From Macrothele yani (Eukaryota > Arthropoda > Arachnida > Araneae > Macrothelidae), in the NCBI GenBank assembly GCA_039090855.1, contig CM077005.1, positions 79,604,607 through 79,668,606 of the forward strand: a DNA stretch of 64,000 bases, written 5' to 3'. Position numbers and translations under genes: made by a program. Each line of letters starts with the position of its first letter. The first letter of the stretch is position 1. Below, piece by piece: positions 43,028 through 54,530 of the stretch. The notes beneath the pieces were generated by a model. The model was not told the origin of the DNA and did not search any database. It saw only the letters and a list, made by a program, of their open reading frames with translations.

Positions 43028-43875
43028 CTAAAGAAATAAAGAAACACACAATGTAAATTTTGAATATTCTTTATTAATCTGCTGGCCACTTCGGGGAATC
43101 TCTTAAAGTAAAAACTAAAATGCTTACAGATACGTAAGAAGATTACGTTAGCATCGGTTTTCAGGAAATGAACCAATAATAATAAGAAGCCAATTTGATC
43201 AAAATTTTCGAATTCATCTTTTTTTTTTGTGTTTGTGTGTGTGACATCAAAGTCAGTTATCGTTGTGTCTTACGTGACACCCAGTATATGTAATATAAAC
43301 CAGGGATGAAATTCTTCTGAAAACCCGTGTGTATACGATCCTCCAATAATCTTCATGTCCCTGAGGGTCTCCCTTTATTTATTCTAGGTGACTCAAAGTA
43401 ATCACTTTAGTATTTGTTTCTCATTTTTGTATGTCGTATAACCAAAATCTCTCATCGTCTGCCTACTACTCAACTCAAAACTGTCAATTAGGATTTATAT
43501 TGAGGACTGTTAACCAATTCCATGTTTTAAGTTTTTCAACAAGCTTAAACTAAGACTCGGAAACAATACTTTCATGCTGTTGATTTCGTTCCATAGTAGA
43601 AAACAAACTAATATCCACATACAGAATCTTCACAAAGAAAATACAGTATGACATATACGAAAAAAATTAAGAAATTTAAGATTGACATCTCAAAATAAGT
43701 TTCTTTCTTTCCCTTATAAGAAGATCGAACATTGAGGGGAGAAAAGTAGTGCATTAATTTTGTAACAAGCGTAGAACCTAACGAAAATTTACAAATATTA
43801 TGATTAAGTGAGAATATTTTAAAACATTTTCTCAAGTTACAAAAACTGAAAAGTGCCCCTCACCGTTCCATTCAC
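43028..43875. other. Presumed VMAT intron, nothing recognised
   Basis: AT-rich sequence upstream of the TM10-11 exon. It includes a T-rich/GT-rich patch near 43219-43245. No exon or element recognised. Confidence 0.5.
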
Positions 43876-44390
43876 TTCTTATACCCCAATCTCCTTCTTT
43901 TTGGTTTCACTTACACACCGCACATCCAGTCTATACTCCTTCATCTCCTCAATCACCTCACTCATCTTGCCATAGTATTCCATACACCAATCTTACATTC
44001 ACTCAGCCGAGATGTCTTTCTCATACCCCGTTTAGAAAGTCCAGGTCGATTCCGTGGTGAACCGTCCTTTTCAAGTGTGGTAGGTCCACCATATCCCACA
44101 CTTGAGTCATTCTTAATATTTCTTTTTGTCTTTTTAATTAGGTAAGTACATCAGTGTGGGGGATTAGCCCACAGCTGAGGGTTCCAGTTGGTCATTCAAC
44201 CTAAGGATTCTGGAACAAAACCCAGTGAGTTGGGGTCTTTTCGCCAATGTCACACAGAACTAGCTTGCACCTCTCCAAAATTCACAGAGGCCCTAGTTAC
44301 TGTTGTGTGTGCCGTTGTTACCACGGAGCGCCCCGAGGAGGCAAACCCATCGCTCACTACGACCGTAAAGGAGAAATGAAAAAAAAGCAA
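43876..44390 (-). mobile_element. LINE fragment (5' region and endonuclease start), different family
   Basis: Read on the minus strand, the segment contains CKIGVWNTMAR and, one frame over, GKMSEVIEEMKEYRLDVRCV then SETKKKEIG. This is the start of an APE-type endonuclease (WNxR ... EVxxEMxxYxxDIxxxSETxxK). It differs from the RTE copies, which read ATYNGRSL ... LSEVRR. The 44100-44390 part is probably its 5' untranslated region. The rest of the element is absent. Confidence 0.55.
44071..44105. repeat. Inverted repeat, 10-bp stem
   Basis: TCAAGTGTGG and CCACACTTGA flank a 15-nt loop, within the putative 5' region of the LINE fragment at 43876-44390. Confidence 0.85.
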
Positions 44391-46915
44391 AATTCCATTT
44401 TTTCTGCTCGTTTTTTTTAGTTCATGAAGAAGAAATAAAAAGGGGCAACGGAAATCCTACAGTTGGCATGCTTGACAACTGAATAATTGTCGAATAGATT
44501 TGAATTCATAAATTGTATAAATGAAAGTCATCGCAGCACCCGCTGGAAATAGGTTATTACTTTTTGTACACTTCTTATTTAGTACAAGATTGGAAAATAT
44601 TGTGAATCATGGGAATAACATCTAATTATGTTTTCAAAGCATTCAATGCTATTAAATATAACTGGGAATACGGAGTGCATATTTACAATCATATTATTTA
44701 TTTATGGAATTTGCATTTTAGCTGCAGACGAAGCAATCGAACTGAAAATTACATGAAAGCTTTTGTCTTTATCTTTGCAGATTAATTGTAATGTTTTTAG
44801 GTTTTAAATGTATAACTATATGTGAAAATGTTACTTTAACCAGAATATTAATATCATGTGAAGCTTGATTAGTTTTAATTGAAACACTGGATAGCCAAAC
44901 AATTAATGTCCTTAACTGAACACAGCAATATCCCCTCCAAGAAATCTTCAAGGGAGAGCTGCTAACAGTTAACTGTTACTTACGTTAACTCATCAGAAGT
45001 CACTTTAACTATTACTTCAGTAGCAGAATAAACCGCAGCTCGTAACACCCAATAACATCCACGTCACGCTGATAACGAATGCCTCTTCAACAGTACTTTA
45101 GTGTACACCGACTATCGCATTACAATATCTAACTAGAACCTGAATTAAAAAAAGGTGAGTTAACAAGCATGTCTACCTAAAGATAGCCTAATGAAAATCA
45201 ACTTCATAGCTCGTAAACCTGCCTCGTAGCTCATAAGCCAGTCATCCAGCGAATGTACATTGAAAACAACTTTATCTCATCTTTTATATACGTCACACAA
45301 CCTCCGACTTCATTTGTAGTTGCCAGAAGACATTCAGTCGGTAGAGAAAATATCGCGTTGCGTCAGAAACTGCCTAAAGAGAACAAACCAAAATTTACAT
45401 AGATACAGGAACAAAAAAGGAAAGTTATATAAGGGTATACGTTACAAAATGCTCATGCATCTTTTCATTGCCATTGTATCTGTGTGATCAGTCACCAGAT
45501 GAACGTCGAACAATCTTTCATTGTGTGTGTCTTCTTGCTAGTTCTTTCGAATAACCATGGGATTTCAATTGACATTATTCATTCTCCACTGACTCATCTT
45601 TTCCTAATCCTTTCAAACGTACATGCATTTATTTGTTCTAAACTAAGCAACTACTGCTTCTTGTGCTTTTCCACACATTCCCCCTTTTTTATCTAAAATG
45701 AAATTGCTACAAAATCTTTATGACTGAATTTGAACAAGTTTCCTTTCCTTTGCTTTTGACTCTTGCGACAGCGAAGGGAAATAATCTTTGATTTTGACCT
45801 ATTTATTGCTTCTAAATGGTTATCCTCTGCCTCCCAATTCATTCAAATTTACTGTTTCTCTGGTTCGCCCTTTGCCCCATTCCTGGAAAGGATTTCATTC
45901 ACCTCCAGAAACCAGTTTTCTGAAACGCTTGCGTTTAGGTCTGATAGCATAACGCTGTTTAACGATTTCTTTCTCTCTATTTTTTTTTTTTTTTTTTTTT
46001 GGCTTTTTGCTTTCTACTTTTTCTCTTTCTTTTCTTTCTTCTAAACTTGACCCTAATATCTCTCGCCATGCCATTTCTACTGATCGTTACGTCAAGATAA
46101 AGGTCTTCCAATTGCATGCACTATATTTTCATGGAATAAAATTTTTTTCATGCTATGCAGTTTATCTATTCACTGATGTCGTGTTTACAACACAAATTGC
46201 TTTTACCTTTTTTGTTTTGACGTAATCACAATTCAGCATGTGCAATGATTTCTAAATCTGGATTTCAGAATTGCGCTATCGGGATTTGGCACACTTTCGT
46301 CTTCCTGATGATCATTTTTTGAGTCATCAACACAAAAATGCACAGTAGATTATAATTTCTATGCAATTAAATTTCAATACATATTATTTCCTTTTGCTAC
46401 TAGTTCCACTTCTGAGAATCTAGTATTTCAGATATGATTTCAGGAATACTAATCATTATAAACCGTAAATTTTATGGCGAATATCCATGTGAGCGAGGTT
46501 GGGACAGAGTTAGAAATTTGCTGAACTTCCCCCATCATCAGTTTAAGCGCGCATAACAATTTTTTGGGGGAACATAAACATAGATAATGTGCACTAAAAG
46601 TGAAATTTTTGAAGTAAAAATTACAGACTTACAGAGTATTCTGTGATGCATAACGTTTCGTCCGTTGAAGGAATGTGTTTTTTATACCCTGTACTTCAAA
46701 CTCGGTATAAAAATCAACATCTCCGACATTCTCATTAGCAACAAATAATTTAATGCACTAATCTCTTTCAAACATAAGTTTTCTTTCAGTTGGCGAAAAA
46801 TTACGCGTGTTCAAAAGTTCAAAGCCACCTAAAATGATCGGCCTCATTAAATTTTTTCACCAACTGTACAAGCGCGATAATGCTGTTCGATTCAAAATCA
46901 ATCATACATTTCTGT
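44391..46915. other. Unannotated stretch
   Basis: About 2.5 kb of AT-rich DNA with pyrimidine tracts, notably (T)22 at 45979-46000. Minus- and plus-strand frames of 60-93 codons lie in T-rich sequence and have no recognised motif. No exon was recognised. Confidence 0.5.
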
Positions 46916-47125
46916 TTTGTTTCAAGGTTTAACGATCACTATGAGCAACTCTAAAGGCTATAAACAGCAGCCGGTCCCTAATTTAGGGACACTGGCTCCA
47001 GGAAAGGAACAGAACCAGTGCCAAGCACACCACTCATGCCTTATTCGGGACTTAAGTCGGTGTCCAGTCTCGGACAAATGGTCAAAGGCCAGAGACCACT
47101 CGGCCTCTGGGGTGACAAAAGAAAT
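46916..47125 (-). repeat. Diverged SINE copy
   Basis: Tail AGGTTTAACGATCACTATGA, core CCCTAATTTAGGGACACTGG and a weak head (CATGCCTTATTCGGGACTTA). It is the same superfamily as the 29520 copy but heavily changed in the tRNA-related part. Confidence 0.78.
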
Positions 47126-47361
47126 TAATAATATCTGCGTTAAAATGCTCCTAGGCAGTTATGCTATTTTTCTATCAATAAGTTTATTTCTGCTGTTTCT
47201 CCTCAATGTCTTCAACTTGATAGTAATTATTTTTTAAGGAAAAAAACAAAATATATTAAAAACGCATAGCAACAATTGTGATCAACTTTGCTAAAGTCAG
47301 AAGAATCAAAAAGAGGACAGCTTTGCCTAAAGTTTAGTAGAATTTTGGACGTATTCTGATC

Positions 47362-47872
47362 GACGTATGAAACTTGGTTGGAGATCTTTTGGAAGAAACA
47401 ATACAATTTTTGAAAGCAGTATGTCTTAAAGTGTTCAATGAATGCATCTTTCCAGTGCTTACATACTGAGCAGAGACCAGGACCTTAACCAAAAAAGACG
47501 TACAAAGACTGCACACAACTGAAACAAGCCTGGAGAGATGCATGCTTGGTGTAACTAGGAGAGATAAGAAGAGGAACTCGTGGATAAGGAAAATGAAAAG
47601 AGTGGAGACATCATAATCAGAGTAAAATTTCTGAAATGGCAATGGGCTGGATATGCTGCCAGAAGAACGGCCCACTGATGGACATCCGAAATTCCAGACT
47701 GAATTCCAAGGGACAGGAAAAAACCAAGAAGAAAACCACGTGGGAGGTTGGTGGATGAAATTCGAAAGCATGCGGGAGTGACCTGTGGAAGACTGGTGCA
47801 AGACAGGCCGTTGTGGAAGAAACTTGGGGAGACCTACATCCAGCAGTGGATTGATAATGGTTGGCAATGATG
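47362..47872 (+). mobile_element. Old RTE relic A (3' end only)
   Basis: Homology starts at the region ACGTATGAAACTTGGTTGGA (RTKLAWRAF in copy 4) and ends GATTGATAATGGTTGGCAATGATGATGATA. It includes MLGVTRRDKKRNSWI-like and AGYAARRTAH-like segments, with many indels. The next relic starts at its tail in the same orientation. Confidence 0.87.
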
Positions 47873-47878
47873 ATGATA

Positions 47879-49732
47879 TACTGAAGTTAACAGAAAACTA
47901 ACGAAGGCTCTTATGGAAACAGCAACAAAAATAGGTGGTACTAAAAACAAGTTGTATATGAAAACAATATCAGGAAAAACAAAAATGCTGATGCAAAAGA
48001 GTAGAGAGATGAGTAAAATAAAGAAAATTTAACTTCCAGAGTGGAATATATAGAGATACGTAAGATAGTTCGGAAAAGTATCACTGAAGACATACGGAAA
48101 TTCAATTGTGAACTAGTGAGAAAAGCAACTGAAAATAATCAAAGCCTGAAGAAAGCAAAGATACATCTCAGTAAGAGAAGAAAACAGATTATGGCAATGA
48201 GTAAAGAAGATTTTTCTGTAACAAGAAAATTATGTACTGTATTTATACACAAAACGAATTATGTACTGTATATGAAAGACATGATATACCTATTCCAGTC
48301 ATTAAAAAAGGTGCCAGTACCAAAGTTCCTCCAGTCCTCCAAGCAGAAGATGCACATGCAATTAAGAACATGAAACGGGGAAGAGCTACAGGAGAAGATA
48401 GAATTACCGTGGATATTATACAAGAAGCGAGTGGGGAAATAAAAACTACACTCGCCCAAGTTTTCGCTTGATGTCTCAATAGAAGGAACGATTTCTGAGG
48501 ATTGGAACAGTGCTACAATGATCCTGCTACATAAAAAAGGTGACATTGTGAATCTCAGGAACTACAAGCCCATCGGCCTTCTTTCAGTAGTTCATAAAAT
48601 CTTCACAAAGGTTCTTTCATATCGCTTGAAGTTAACATTCGACATGGCTCAACCAAGAGAACAAGGTGGATTCCGGAATGGCTGCAGCACCATAGATCAT
48701 ATCCATGTACTAAGAGAATTACTTGAAAGAACGAGGGATATGAACTCTCATTATGTGTGGCTTTTGTTGACTATGAAATGGTCTTTGATTCTGTGAAACC
48801 ATCAGCAGTTACAATGGCTCTGAAATCCTGCGGTATTGAAGATTTTTACAATGGCCTTATTAATAACATCTATGAAAATTCAAGTGCAAAGGTCCAGATA
48901 TTTGAGGATACACCGTCAATAAAAATTGGAAAGGGAGTAAAACAAGGTGACACCATGTTTCCCGAACTCTTCAATGCTACATTGCAAATATCTTTCAATC
49001 ACTGAACCAAGAAAACAAGGGGATAAAGATTAATGGAGATAACTTAACTCACCTTCGTTTTGCTGACGACGTAGTCAACTCGGTAACTACCCCTTCAGAG
49101 CTGCAGCGTATGATCCAGGAACTTGCTGACAAGAATAAAGAGGTGGGATTAAAAATGAACTTTCAGAAGACAAAACTAATGTACAATGCTTGCAAAGGTC
49201 ACGTTGATGAGGAAATTAAGCGGCGTTTAAAACTTGGCTGGAGAACTTCTGGAAGAAACGTTACAATTTTTTAAGAACAATATGCCATTATGTCTTAAAA
49301 GAAAAGTGTTATCAATGCATCCTTCCAGTTCTTACATACGGAGCAGAAACTTGGACCTTAACTAAAAAAGACATACAAAGGCTGCAAACAACTGAAAGGA
49401 GTATGGAGAGATGTTTGCTTGGTGTAACCAGAGGAACTCGTGGATAAGGAAAATGACAAGAGTGGAAGACATCATGATCAGAGTAAAATACCTGAAATGG
49501 CAATGGGCTGGATATGTTGCCTGAGACACGGACCACCGAAAACTTATACTGGACACCAAGGGACAGAAGAAAACCAAGTAGAAGACCACATGAGAGATGG
49601 ATGATGAAATTCTGAAACATGCTGGAGTACCATGGAGATGGGTGGCTCAAGATAAACCCTTGTAGCTGAAACTTGGGGAGACGTTCATCCAGCAGTGGAT
49701 TGATAATTGCTGACAATGACGATGATGATATG
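47879..49732 (+). mobile_element. Old RTE relic B (linker and RT), head-to-tail with relic A
   Basis: It begins at CTGAAGTTAACAGAAAACTAACG (linker, equivalent to SEVNRKVTKALMETATK) and ends in a GATGAC/GATGATG tail at about 49730. RT pieces: 48518-48796 (MILLHKKGDIVNLRNYKPIG, QGGFRNGCSTIDHIHVL), 48757-49005 (AFVDYEMVFDSV, VKQGDTMFPELFNATL) and RFADDVVN near 49055. About 90 bp after MYNAC near 49190 are deleted. Its substitutions differ from the young copies, so it belongs to an older subfamily. Confidence 0.88.
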
Positions 49733-49929
49733 TATCATTAAATGAAAACAAAAGTAAATAATATTGAATTGGCTCAGGCAAAAAGCAAGTTTTTAGAAGC
49801 ACTAAAATACTTTCTTAGAGTCAGTTCCAATAGATTTAACCGAATTATTAATGGCATAAATAAACTTAGATAAACAAATTTAACTGAATCATTGGATAAA
49901 TTAACTTGGGTAAAAAGATTATTGTGTTT

Positions 49930-50145
49930 CAGGTAGTTTTTTTTATCTCGGGGTTCCATAACTACAATAAGCAACCCTGTGGGGAACGGGCAGTCATTCC
50001 AAAATTTGGGGACCATTGGTTCCGAGACCAGAGCCGTAAGCTGCACCGATCATGCCTCATCCGAGATACTGGCCTTGTACCATCTCGGACGAAAGGTCCG
50101 AAGCCGGTGTTCAGACACTGCGCCATCGGACCGGTCTTTAGGTAA
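49930..50145 (-). repeat. Very diverged SINE relic
   Basis: CATAACTACAATAAGCAACC, AATTTGGGGACCATTGGTTCC, CATGCCTCATCCGAGA and TCTCGGACGAAAGGTCCGAAG retain the order tail, core, body, head. It is beside the tail of RTE relic B. Confidence 0.65.
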
Positions 50146-51065
50146 AACATCTGGCAAGAGCTTATGTGATATTAAAAATTACCACTGTTCCTATACCAGC
50201 CTATTTTAATCGTTTTAACATTAAGCACTGCACCTATTTTTGTGGATCTGTTAATGCACCTATGTTCCGTCTTGTGATGCAGTGCGAGGAACTAAGTGTC
50301 CATCGTGCTGCGGTGCAAAGAGTCCATCGTGCTGCTGTGAAAATCAACCTTTTCATACTCGGACGAACAGACACCGTGCTGCAGTTTCCTACATGATCGG
50401 GAGACTTGTGTTGAACATTTCCGCAGAGATTCGTCTATTTGCAGAGGTTATGTTGTAATTTTCAGTGAATTATGTTGTAAGTTTTAGTGAAATGGATTAC
50501 TTAATTTGATTCGGTAATTCAATGATCTACATAAGCTTGGATTTAATGGTGTATATAAGTTTGGATTTAATTTAGCATTGATTTTATAATATTATTGAGT
50601 ATGTAATATTTTGGGTTTGACTTTTAACTTAATTTATGACATTTGTTATTAATTATTTCTTTTTTATGTGATGTGAGTTGATTTGGGAGTTGGAAAATGT
50701 TGATGTTCAATTATTGGTGTGATCATGTGGAGTTTAGTTTTGTGTTGTTGAATACGTTTTTGTTAAACATCCTTCTTTTGGAGGATTGTATTAATATGTG
50801 TATTTGGATTAGTGGGGTGTTCTTTTTCCCGCATGTAATTGGTTCTGTTAATCCCTGTGAAGCCAATTGGCGGTACAGGTTTTATAATAAATTACTATCA
50901 GAATCGACAGATTACGCTGCTCCACATAGAAAATGTCACTCAATAAAATAATGTTCTAAATGAGACGAAACTTACCACACATGTAGACAACAGATAGGAA
51001 AGAAGAGATTTAGTTCCTGAGAGATTACATGAATGCAATGAGCGAGAAAATAGTATAATGTGACT
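50146..51065. other. Unannotated stretch
   Basis: T- and G-rich on the plus strand, with no recognised gene. A 22-bp direct duplication (GTCCATCGTGCTGC followed by G/TGTG) occurs at 50298-50340. Confidence 0.5.
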
Positions 51066-51900
51066 TGAGTCAGTAGGTCATATGACCTCTACGCTGGGCT
51101 ATACATTCAGCAACATGGCGTAGCATAGAGTGAAAAAGTCCCAGGATGGTGTCCTGGGGGATCTGTGACCATGCGTCGTTGACCTGCGTCCACAATTATC
51201 TGACATTGCAAGGTAGTAGCACGGAGGCGTTAAGCCGTCTGCCAATGACGTCCTATTCGTTCTCTATTGGGGAGAAGTCTGGGGATCGTGTTGGCCAGAG
51301 CAGCATCTAGACACGTCTTAGGCACTGTCTACTGATGTTGATTGCGTGCGGGTGGACGTCATCGTGTTGAATAATCGATACAATGTTGCGCTGTCCGTTA
51401 TACCAACTATGCGCGTGAGCTGTCAACGGCTGTTGAAACTGACAGCACCCCTAACCATGACGCCAGGCTAAGGAGACGTATGACGCTCACGTAGCACCAA
51501 GATCAGCCAGGTGATCACGTTGTCTCCAGAATCTCAATCGGCCCTCGTCGACGATGACGAGACTCGTCTCGGAATATGACGTGGTTCCATTCGTTCCGCC
51601 ACGTATGTTTGTTACTGCACCTCTGCAACCTTTCGCGATGATGTGCTGTGAAGCTGGTGGCAGTCGTTGCAATGACTGGCGAGAGCGCAAACCTGTCTCA
51701 TCTAATCTGTGATTCACATTCCGTGTCGATACGGTGATGTCCATAGCTGACGCAGGGACCAACCAGCCGTACCTAGACGTATGATGAAGCCTCTGGTAAA
51801 GGTATTCATGTAATGGTAAGTTTCGCGATGTCGCACAGGCGGGTTCGCTCCTTACATGTACTTTCTCCGACGTAGTTGTCTACACGCCCAGATAAGGACG
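51066..51900 (-). mobile_element. Tc1-like transposon relic
   Basis: Minus-strand frame 51762-51487 reads ITVSTRNVNHRLDETGLRSR, SLQRLPPASQHI and ETSLVIVDEGRLRFWRQRDH. This resembles the Tc1 linker and first catalytic region (VSTRTVxRRL ... VVFSDESRF ... VWRQRGE) with the DES motif decayed. The part at 51100-51480 has C-terminal-like words in broken frames. TIRs not identified. Confidence 0.72.
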
Positions 51901-52858
51901 ACCAAACTTACCAACGCCGAGCTGTTTTTCCATTTTATCTCCCTCTCTATCACATGATTGGTTCGCAACAGCGATCATTTAGATAACAACTCAACCGTCG
52001 ATACATGCCCACCAATTTGCATTACGCTCCGATAAATACTTCCTGTTGTATCATTTCTAGTGTGGGCTACGAACTTTCAGGTCTGATATTCCAAAATTAA
52101 ACTTTGTAGAGAAGTGAACGTAGTTCTCGAAATACATATTATAATAAAAAGAATTTAAAAAAAAATTCAATTCTAAGTCTTATTTTTAGGAGCTTGGATT
52201 TGCTTCTTAAGCCAATATACATATGTGCGCAGTTGCAAATTTTCCTGTTACCCAAACCAGAATAAATGGGATTATGTAAGTACCCAGATTAAGTCATCGG
52301 TATGTGCGAATTGGGCTTGTCATGTATAAGATTAAACGCACTTTTGTGCTTGCTCTTTCACCAAGGCTGAAACAAACAAATATTAATGAATATTTAACAA
52401 TTTCAAACATCTACTCAATGACAGATCTCGCTCTGCACCAATTTAGTTAATACTCTCGGTAAAAGGTAAGGATTTGGCAGAGAGAAATACAGAAAAAGAA
52501 TGTAATACAACAGTGAAATAGAGAAGAGAAATGCGAATAGTAAAGAAATTGAGATGCTGTCTGAAAAAGAGTCTGAAAAAGTAAGAGACAAAGAAAGGAA
52601 TGCTAGAGAAAGAGGAGAAGAAGAAGTAGAGAAGGTGGAATCACCTGTATGCAAAAAACGATAGAGTAAGAGATTTAATAAATCATAATTAAACATCTCT
52701 CCGTTTCTGCAATCAGACGTACGTATGTCCTTGCACATAAGCAATTGCATTAATCCATCACTTCACTGACTTCTCATGCTGGATTAAACCATAAAGGAAA
52801 AGAAGTTACCGTCAGTAGTAGCTGGCAAGGCACACACTATATCTGCATAAATATTTTA
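51901..52858. other. Unannotated stretch
   Basis: It contains a purine-rich tract (52465-52630, AGAGAGAAATACAGAAAAAG and similar). The 111-codon Ser/Leu-rich minus-strand frame over it is the shadow of that composition. No exon recognised. Confidence 0.5.
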
Positions 52859-53830
52859 CACTACTGTCTGTCGAAAATGCTACACCAAGAAAGACCTGAG
52901 ATACTGAAGAAAGATTTACAGGGTACATTAGTTATGTTATAAGACGTATGTGATCAGAAGTACAGACCTGTAACCTGTAAGTGCTGTAGAACGCACAGTA
53001 CTTAGTACTTTGTGTACCTAGCACGAATGTACTAGGCGTTAACGGCTCGTACACTGCGTGGCATCAACTGAAAGAGGTTCTGGATTTCGCACTGCGGAAG
53101 ATAATTCCGTAGAGTCTAGATTCGTACCCAACGTTCATCTTGGGTAACTGGTGGCGGAGGCAGACGAGCGAGGGGTCGGGAGACTATATCCCACACTTGT
53201 TTAATAAGCGACATCAGGTGAATGCTCTGCCCAAGGAGGACGTGGCACATGTCGGGCATCCAGGAGCTGCAAGTCATTCCGCGCCACATGTATTATATTA
53301 GGGCATTGTCCTGTGGACCGTCGGCAGATGTGGCACCACTTTGGCCTCCACGACTTTCGCGATGTACTGCTGGCTGGTCGTGGTTCCTGCAATGCGTAGG
53401 AGGAAGGAACGGGATTTTAACCCAACAACACCCCACACCAGAACACTCGGTGTCGGGATAGTATGATGCTGCATAGTTGTTTACCTAGGTGTCGCCCTAC
53501 AAGGATACGTCCGTCATGGGTCTTAGGTTGAACCGCGACTCTTCGGAAAACACCATGCGCTGCTATTCATCACGCCAGTGCCTGCGCTCTTCGCCCCATT
53601 ACAGCCACTGACGTTTACGGTTTAAAATCAAGGGAAATCAAAGCAACAGACGGCAAGCCACGAGACTATTATGAAGCAAACGGCATCGGACAGAGCTTTC
53701 AGACAACCCTTGATGCCATGCAGATCTCCACTGTTGTGCTGTCTTCAGGACGTGGATGTTCGATCCGCCAATACTATACTATCGAGATAACAGTTTTTCG
53801 TGCGTTCGTCCGTTTCTGGGCTCTGGAGCC
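52859..53830 (-). mobile_element. Tc1-like transposon relic with left TIR
   Basis: After TA the sequence begins CACTACTGTCTGTCGAAAAT, a Tc1-style terminus. The minus strand then carries decayed transposase; frame 53392-53201 and neighbours contain CPNIIHVARNDLQLLDARHV and WAEHSPDVAYLI-like words (the SPDLxPIE region). The right TIR was not found. Confidence 0.65.
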
Positions 53831-53927
53831 CTCACAACGGTGCGTTAGACCTCACAGAGATACAGTATGCTCCTAAAAACTCTATTTCCTTGCTCTTACT
53901 TTAGGATCTTTCCTATTAAGGCAATTT

Positions 53928-54040
53928 GTTCCTGCATCTACTACTTCTATTATGGCCTGTTCTTGCATCTACTACTTCTATTAGGGTCTGTTCCTGCATC
54001 TTCTATTCCCATTAGGGCCTGTTTCTGCATTTGCTAATTC
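53928..54040 (+). repeat. Short tandem repeat, 31-bp unit, about 3.6 copies
   Basis: Units of the type TGTTCCTGCATCTACTACTT-CTATTAGGGCC, with increasing divergence to the right. They lie just left of the unclassified repeat copy B. Confidence 0.88.
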
Positions 54041-54149
54041 TATTTCTTCCCCCTTCCAAGAGACTCAACGAGTTCCAGATTGAAGGGCACTAAACATTTT
54101 TAGGGACTTCTTCGTCGTTGTCAGTGCGTCAGACCTTTCTCTTCCCATT

Positions 54150-54510
54150 GACGCTATATTCCCATCATTATGCTCGTGTTTGATCCAACAAGGGCGGTGA
54201 TGTCGAGGAATGAAAGTCCGCCTTCCCTCAGTCAACTCATCGGCCTCAGTTAAACTCCATCAGTGTACATATGGGTCTTTCCGGCTGCAGCGGGGCATAC
54301 TCAGTTTCTACCACTACCATACTGTCACAATTCCTACGAATCTACCATGGCAACTTGCCCTGTGCGTCCTGCTTTTATTCCTCCTGTGGAACAGATACAA
54401 GGCCGTGAATTGAACAAATCTTGCATGTGCTCTGAGGTTGCAATCAGTTGCAACTCCTCACGTGACCTACCCATCCTGCGAATTTCAGTCCTATCGCACA
54501 CGTTTTTCTT
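54150..54510. repeat. Unclassified interspersed repeat, copy B (without Tc1)
   Basis: It aligns to both flanks of the Tc1 at 21932-23455: GGGCGGTGATGTCGAGGAAT, GAAAGTCCGCCTTC, CAGCGGGGCATACTCAG, then directly ACCACTACCATACTGTCACA, TTGCATGTGCTCTGAGGTTG and AACTCCTCACGTGACCT. About 70 percent alike by eye. No convincing coding potential. Confidence 0.75.
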
Positions 54511-54530
54511 GGTGTTGACTTTCTAACAAA

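Noticed and set aside
52415..52750. 111-codon Ser/Leu-rich minus-strand frame
   Set aside because: Shadow of a purine-rich tract on the plus strand.
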